A stretch of DNA of 64,000 nucleotides from Pterobdella sp. o SKG-2022. Lineage: Eukaryota; Annelida; Clitellata; Hirudinida; Piscicolidae. The position numbers were made by a program, and so were the translations under genes. The stretch is taken from NCBI GenBank assembly GCA_964035795.1, contig OZ038321.1, positions 13,695,971-13,759,970 of the forward strand, in the 5' to 3' direction. Below the pieces are notes generated by a model. It did not search any database, was not told where the DNA came from, and saw nothing but the letters and a program-made list of their open reading frames with translations. Below are positions 57,801 through 64,000 of this stretch, one piece after another. Numbering within the stretch: position 1 is the first letter of the stretch; the number at the start of each line of letters is the position of its first letter.

Positions 57801-60800
57801 GGACCAGTGAATGTTAGAGAGGGGAGTATGAAAGTATTGAGGGGTGTGTTGTGGCAAATGACTACATCGTACTTATTTTTTAGTCATGTATAATTATAAT
57901 AAAACTGATGCAACAATCTACTCATTAAAAACCACAATGGTTCACTCTTATTAATCGTAGAGCTCTGAACAGCTACTACTACGCTTGTTTATAGAAAAGT
58001 CTTGGTGAAGCATGGGCACATTTTTTCCCAAAAGATCAAATTGTTAGTTGACTATTCCCATGAAAAGTTTAAAAAAACTTTTTTCAAAAATCAAAAAGTG
58101 AAAAATTCATGTGTGAACGTTGGCTCAAAACATCGGGTCAACAGCTTAAGAAAAGTCAAATCAATAACAAAAAATAAATTAGATGCTAAGCCATCGCTTG
58201 AAAGTGATGTAAAACTATGATTTCAGTTTCAAATCATAGTCATAACAATTACTCTGAACTTGAAGCGAAAACGAAGAAATTATCATAAACAAGCAAAGCT
58301 TATAAAAAGAAAATTTTCCACAAGATGAAAGACTAGCAAAACGCATAATAATTAATCCATAAAAACTTTATTGATAACAATGAAAATCTATAGTGAACAA
58401 AAAAACTTCTAGTCAACAAAAAACAACCTTTTCTTCTTTCCAACAATCTATGCAAAGATCAATTAACAGAGAAGATAAGAGTGTTTGAAACAGCTTTCAG
58501 ACGTGGCTGATGATATGGATTCTGGTGGCTAATGAATGAAGTAAGTAGAAGAAAAAGCTTAGAGAAAGCCAATCATGACAAAAACACTGCTGTAAATTGT
58601 GAACTAATTTCAATGATGTTTTTGGTATAAGCCCAATAACAAAAATTCATGAAATTAAGTTTTTTTTAGAAATAATTCTGTGTGATAATTTAGCACAATA
58701 TATACGCTTAATAAGGTTGTGTAGCTGTGATAACTATACAAAAAAAAATTAATAAAGATGTGTTTGTGAACGAAATTATTAACATATATATAAGATAAAA
58801 ACCAGCTAGATGTTTTTCATTCCTAGATTTCGTTTTATAAACATATAAAAAAATATTAATTAAAAGTGAAGCTTGTCTGTTTATAATTGTGAAAAAAAAA
58901 CAAATGCTACAGACTTTAAAAATTCCAAAAAGCATATAATGTAAGAAACAAAGGTCAAAAAAGCTTAATGGCTTAGGAAATGCATTTCAATATTTCCAAT
59001 TTGAAAATAACCAAGTAAAAACTTATTGAAAATTTTTAAGCAGTTTTTTCTATAACTAAAAAAGTGAATTTATTTATTGGAATTTAATTATGAAAGACAA
59101 ATTTTTTCAAGCAGGATACAGCAACCTGTCTTTAAAATTTTGTATTTTCTTGAAATAAATATTGCTTAAAGGTAACTTTTGAATCTTTATCAACATGAAT
59201 TATGGTCTTGCTATTGTAATTTTGTTTTAAAAATGTTTTCTCTGATATACTCTCATGCACTATTTTTCAATCAAGAATCTCATAAAAAAATACATAAATA
59301 TTCATAAATTAGGTTTAAATATTTTCACATTTGGAATCTAAGTTTTTTGTTTATTTGTTCTCTTACCATTAATCATCAAGGAATTTCAAGAATTGTTGAA
59401 ATTATTGTTCAGCATAAAACTTTTTTGAAAAAGTTGTTTCTAGAATTGAAAAGCCATGGAAGAGATTAAAAGTTTAATTTTATGATGGGCCCCTAAAAAG
59501 TTTCTATTCCGTTAAGCATAACATCAAGTAATGTATTGTGGGTTGTCGGTACGTTGATTGTAGTGATCAAAAAATCACTTTTCTCATCTTTATAAGCACC
59601 CAGAAACCAATAGTTTAAATGAAAAATTAAAAACTAACAAACTCCAGCATGAAATTCTTATATGAGTTTTTTTATTTCATTTTTTAAATATCCTATAACA
59701 TTCACAAGAGAATATAGTTCTCAGTGGAAAAATGTTATAATGCAAATTTTAGAGTAATGAGTAGTGTTATCATATGAGATAAAGTGTCTTAAAGAATCGA
59801 AAACAAAATGTTATCAAAAACTATTTATGCAGAATAAATATAAGAATTATTACAATCCTTAAGATTTTATGAATAGTTAGTTTAAAAGCCCTGTTTATCT
59901 AAAATAAAACTTCGGTGCAAGGGTAATTGGAATATGATGAAGTTTCGAAAAGGTATAAATTTGAAAAAGCCTCAAAATTAGTGCATCACCTTCATTTTAA
60001 AATGAAAACTCATGCTTACATTTGTTATAGGCTTTTAAATACATTTTTAAAACTTCAAACTAAAATATTAAAAATTTAAATTTGAATTAGAAAAAAGCCA
60101 AACTCAGGAAATTTTCGAAACTATTTTTTAACAACCGAAATAAAAACAGAAGAGAAGAGCGCCAAATAGAGGAAACGAAAACAAATCAAACGCTTTAAAA
60201 CAAAGCTATGTTTAACGAACACAAGGCTGGTGTTATTTGATTGAATCTTTTGAAATAAAAAGAGTTTTGTATCATAAAAACTGAAAAACTTTTTAGAAAA
60301 AACTAGAAAAAAACAAGCTGGGTTTGAAGGTTATAAAAATCTTTACTTTTCATAGAGGCTCATCGTTTTTTGTTAGAAACGATGCATGTAGAACTGATAG
60401 AAGAGAATTCCGAGCTGAGTTTTCACATATATTAAATGAAATGAAAAAATTTTTTTTGTTTTTGTTTCATAATATTGAAATATTATGATCTGAAAGATGC
60501 AACTTATGAAATCTATAAATCTTTTTAATAGTTTATGGGCTGTTCTTATGCCAAGTATTGAGGTTATGGTAAATAATCATATCCTTATGAATGTTTATTC
60601 TATCAAAAGTATGCAAAGCTGCTGAAGAATTATTTCAAATTATCTTAGGATTATTCGAAATGAGTAAATAAGTAAATTGAAGAATAATTAGAATTATTTT
60701 CAAATTTTTTTCCAAGTTGAATTTAGAAATTATGCAAATAAATTAGACTTTTAATGCCTGAAAAACGCATAAAATCATTTGAAACTTAGTATTTAATAAC

Positions 60801-62605
60801 AACTACTTAAAGTTTAAACGGGGAACCAAGATTTTCATGGCAAAACTATGTTTTTTACTATTTGGTAGCATTTATTTTTGATTATGATCACCGAAGCATT
60901 TCAAATCCACCATTATCCTAACTAATCCTTTACTTAAGTTTATAAATCAAACATTATTGAATAGGGTTTTTTATTCATTAAAATTTGATAATAGTTGCAT
61001 TATTTATAACAAAATTTTTCAATATGATTTTTCAAAGTTCAAGATTAACTATGAAAAGTTTTGATGAAGGACAAAGAATGAATAACAAGGCGAGCAGCTT
61101 TGGGGCTGAGAGCAATTCAGAAACACACGTAACAAGACAAGTCATTATCTTTACTAATTTCGATCAAAATTTGAGCATTTTGAATCAATCATGCAATGAA
61201 AATTTATCGTAAATGTGTAAAAATTTATGAAAAAAATCAGAAATTTGTTCATAAAACTTTTTTGAACTTGAAAAATTAAAAAAAATTTGAATTAAAAATT
61301 TATCGTTTCAAACCTCAGAAGAGTCGAGACTTTTTATGTTGAAAAAAAATTTCAATAAAGTTTTACAAAAAATTTTTTGTGCATCCTACAAAAGAGCATA
61401 AAAATGTCAATGTTTCATGCGAGAAGTCTTCAACTTAAAATAACTTCCCAAAGACAAAACAAGTTATTTTCAAAAACATTACAATAAATTAATTAATTTT
61501 ATAGTTTATTCATCGAACTAAAAATGAAGAAAAAATCAAGAGTGATACTTCATGTCTGTTGTAGGTCCAAGATGCGAATTGAAAGCCACAGTTTTGCTGA
61601 TCGAACGGGAAGTATGTAACGTCTAAAGTACAACCCACCTGGCATGTTGGACGCATCATTGTCAAAGTGTTTAAATATTATCAATGTAGTTATACCATTA
61701 TACAATTTATTTACATTAGATAATGAAGTTTATTGAAAATTTTAGTATACTAAAGACATAATATTCAGAGTGTTTTCAAATTGTTTTCATACAAAATTTG
61801 ACCTGATATCATAATTTTTTGAATATTGTAAGCTTTTATTATTTTTTATAAGGAAGAACTCAATGTAGAGCCGGCTCTAATTATATTATTGATGGATTAC
61901 GCTGAAGACAAACTAAGAAAATGCCCGTTAAAGAGTAATAAAACTAAATTTGATAAAATCCAGACATTTTTGACATTTTTTTATCCCTAGTATAAGTACT
62001 TGTTTATCAAATACTAGATTATTTTATTCAATCTTTTATCAAAGAAAAATCACCCAATAGATGAAAAATTAATGAAAAAAAATTTGTAAACTTATGAGTT
62101 TGATTTAGTCAATTAATAATACAAATATAAAATGAATATAAGAAATTGGATAATATATATTCGGCAACAAAAGGTTATGAAAACTAATAAATTTATTTAT
62201 ACGGAGCAATATGGTCTAGTAAAAATCTATTATGGTAAGAAATAAGTAAGAAATTGTGTAAAAGAAAAAGAAAATAGATGGATGCATAAATGAAAAAAAA
62301 GATATAAATACACAGAGAAATTATTTAATAGAACCACACAGAAGCACCAACTCGCACAAGAAACATCAAAACGACTGATCAAAACCTCCCATTCAAGCAT
62401 ATAACAGAAATTGTAACGGTTCATAGATGAAAATGGATTAAAATGGCAGATGGAATGGTGAATAGTGAATGAAATAGTGAATGGTAGATGGAATGATGAA
62501 TGGTAGATTGAAACCTTGAAGGAGGCAGGGGGGTTCCACTTGATAAGGCCATCATATCGGAGGATTGCATTGGTTCCATTTGTTGCCAAGTAAGTCCCAT
62601 CGGCA
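51858..62605 (-). CDS. Nicotinic acetylcholine receptor-like subunit (5' part outside window), loop C cysteines replaced
   Basis: Cys-loop ligand-gated ion channel subunit of the plasma membrane. Nine exons in transcript order: 62605-62515, 61638-61549, 55319-55172, 54671-54426, 54333-54266, 54050-54000, 53173-53088, 52765-52510 and 52010-51858. All are GT-AG and in phase, giving 396 visible residues. Landmarks: [14 protein letters not shown]; Cys-loop [15 protein letters not shown] with ASWTY (loop B); [20 protein letters not shown]; the pre-M1 motif [17 protein letters not shown]2 [18 protein letters not shown] (Glu near the inner mouth suits a cation channel); M3 [31 protein letters not shown]; the MA helix [20 protein letters not shown]; and M4 [19 protein letters not shown]. 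Loop C reads IHYAGSEEHF where alpha subunits have YxCC, so it is a non-alpha or divergent subunit. The intron 61548-55320 holds a MITE. Upstream exons must lie beyond 64000. Confidence 0.93.
54895..54990. repeat. Exact 48-bp tandem duplication
   Basis: Two copies (54895-54942 and 54943-54990) of a unit beginning aataattgcacttttgttg, identical by eye. It lies in the receptor intron between the loop C and M1 exons. The minus strand shows a doubled 16-residue reading, but this is intronic. The identity suggests a recent event. Confidence 0.9.
54997..55158 (-). other. Coding-like 53-codon stretch in receptor intron, unassigned
   Basis: The minus strand is open for 53 codons and has a natural-looking composition ([19 protein letters not shown], then [19 protein letters not shown]). 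It could be a mobile-element fragment or a cryptic exon. It is not homologous to the receptor and is out of place for it. Confidence 0.25.
57066..57346. mobile_element. MITE with about 100-bp terminal inverted repeats
   Basis: Left arm 57066-57166 and right arm 57247-57346 are near-perfect complements. Both read aatgatttctaatcttttta, then agtaaacctgaaagctaaag, then cagctgattagaactacgca on their own strands. The 80-bp interior has no coding capacity. No target-site duplication is obvious. It sits in a receptor intron. Confidence 0.85.
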
Positions 62606-64000
62606 CTAAAAGATTGGTGGAATTATATAGTTTTGCATGGAGATTAATTCAATTAAGAAGTGGTTCAAATAAGATTTGAGGTGAACGAAAAAATTTATTT
62701 TGAATAAAAGATTTTTGAGTGTTTCCATAGTTAAAATCATTTTCAAAATAAATTTTCAACCAGAATTATAGACTTATTTTTACTCATAAGTTGATATTAT
62801 TAAAATGCATCTACAAAACTCTGGCATCTGTATGTCAAGCTTGTCAGAGAGATAGCAAGATAAATATTATAGTAAAAATAGTTTACAATTATGATTTATA
62901 AGAAGAAATATTAGTGAAAGTCTTAATTGTTATATGATGGTAAACTGATTTCAATTTATATTCTCAATCACATGGCAACTGCAGAACTTATTCATCAGTA
63001 TTGACCGCCAGAAAACCTACTCATGAATTTTTATCTTTATATAAATAGCCAATCTAAAGTTTCGAGATAAATAGTTTTTAGCCACTTTTGTGTCCAATTA
63101 AGTAATTTGAATTCGAACTATTGTAACAAAATAAACTAATTTTAGTGATATTTGATTTTGAAAAGGCGTTTCAATTGGAAAATAATGAACTTGAAATTGA
63201 ATTAATACAAGTACATGTAATGGATATGCAAATAAGCAGTTGAGAATAAGATGGTATAATTCATTGTAGATGTCTGTCTGAGAAGCATCCTCCAAAGCTT
63301 CTTTCGGCAGGTATATAAAATTCAAAATAATTAAGAAAAATTCCAAATTATATTTTTATTCTTTCTAGTTTTTGCACATGAAATTTTATTTACTGTTTTA
63401 TTTTTTGAAAAAAATCGAGGAAAAAGTTTTGGAACTTAAAGAAAATAACTAAACTAACATCATGAACAATAGTTATAATTCGAATCAGACAATAGTTTTT
63501 CATTGTAATTAACTTAATTACGTTCCAAAATGTCTTTTTAACTAATATCACACCATCTAATCTTCATACTTTATGTTTATTATCATTTAGAAGTGTTTTC
63601 AATAAAAGCCGAAATATTGCATTATTTTGAGAAAAGAATTTTTGGGAAATAAATAGAGTTTGAGGAAAAAATCTAGTCGCCTTTTAATGTTTTCAAGTGG
63701 CTTTGTTTGCATAGGAACATTAAGAAAATACAACCTTTCTCTCAAAAAGTATTACAAGTTTATGTAGTAGAATAAAAATTTTTAAGATATTCTTTTGGAA
63801 CATCTTATTTTTACAAACTCATCTTCAAAATCTATAAGGATCATTAAAAGTTTACTGATCAAGTTGTATAAACTTCTGAGGATGTACTAAAAGCTAATGG
63901 AGCTAAAAATGTTTTGAAAGCTCAAATGAATGCTTAATACGTATCGAACAAACGTTCATCATTGAGAGTCTAGTGAAAAAATTTGAAATGTGTTTGAGAG
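62606..64000. other. AT-rich stretch, presumably receptor intron
   Basis: The first visible receptor exon begins in mid-codon (two bases come from an earlier exon), so this stretch is most simply intron. I looked on the minus strand for the preceding extracellular-domain exon (loops A and D) and did not find it. Confidence 0.5.

Noticed and set aside
63098..63346. Minus-strand frame considered as an upstream receptor exon
   Set aside because: It lacks the expected extracellular-domain motifs (WxPDIxLYN) and has no GT donor in the phase needed to join the exon at 62605.

Overview
The window reads as nuclear DNA of an invertebrate animal, most likely an arthropod. It is very AT-rich, its genes are split into short exons with GT-AG introns of about 55 bp to several kb, and it is littered with decayed non-LTR retrotransposons. 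The cyclin C and Drk/GRB2 exons read closest to what I remember of the insect proteins. I cannot name the species; a crustacean is a guess.

Layout. 1.58-1.66 kb (-): first coding exon of Drk/GRB2. 2.0-5.2 kb: two retroelement relics. 5.8-16.65 kb (-): a complete cyclin C gene of 11 exons, whose introns hold two copies of one LINE family in opposite orientation, a 560-bp (GTAA)140 array, a nuclease-like retroelement relic, short repeats and two long hairpins. 17.08-27.34 kb (+): one uninterrupted 3420-codon orphan reading frame, head-to-head with cyclin C across about 430 bp. 29.07-31.49 kb (-): a two-exon RING-NHL protein. 32-36.5 kb: an RTE-like element with an inverted 5' piece and a jockey/CR1-like relic. 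37.55-37.95 kb (-): a two-exon, 81-residue neuropeptide precursor ending in VDEYGTGGRF-GKR. 38-46.3 kb: mostly AT-rich sequence with relics. 46.6-50.33 kb (+): a complete 14-exon TTC14 gene. 51.86-62.6 kb (-): nine exons of a nicotinic acetylcholine receptor-like subunit, whose N-terminal exons lie beyond the window.

The genes are unrelated housekeeping and neuronal genes rather than one system. The main new observations are: (1) the small neuropeptide gene, whose peptide has the acidic-Tyr-Gly...Arg-Phe-amide layout of sulfakinins but a changed core; (2) the giant intronless orphan gene beside cyclin C; (3) the receptor subunit in which the two adjacent cysteines of loop C are replaced by Gly-Ser with the loop length kept; (4) the (GTAA)140 array 11 nt inside a cyclin C intron, whose transcript would repeat the 5'-splice-site-binding sequence of U1 snRNA 140 times.

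All exon structures were assembled by eye from reading frame, splice-site dinucleotides, intron phase and remembered family sequences. No alignment or search was run.
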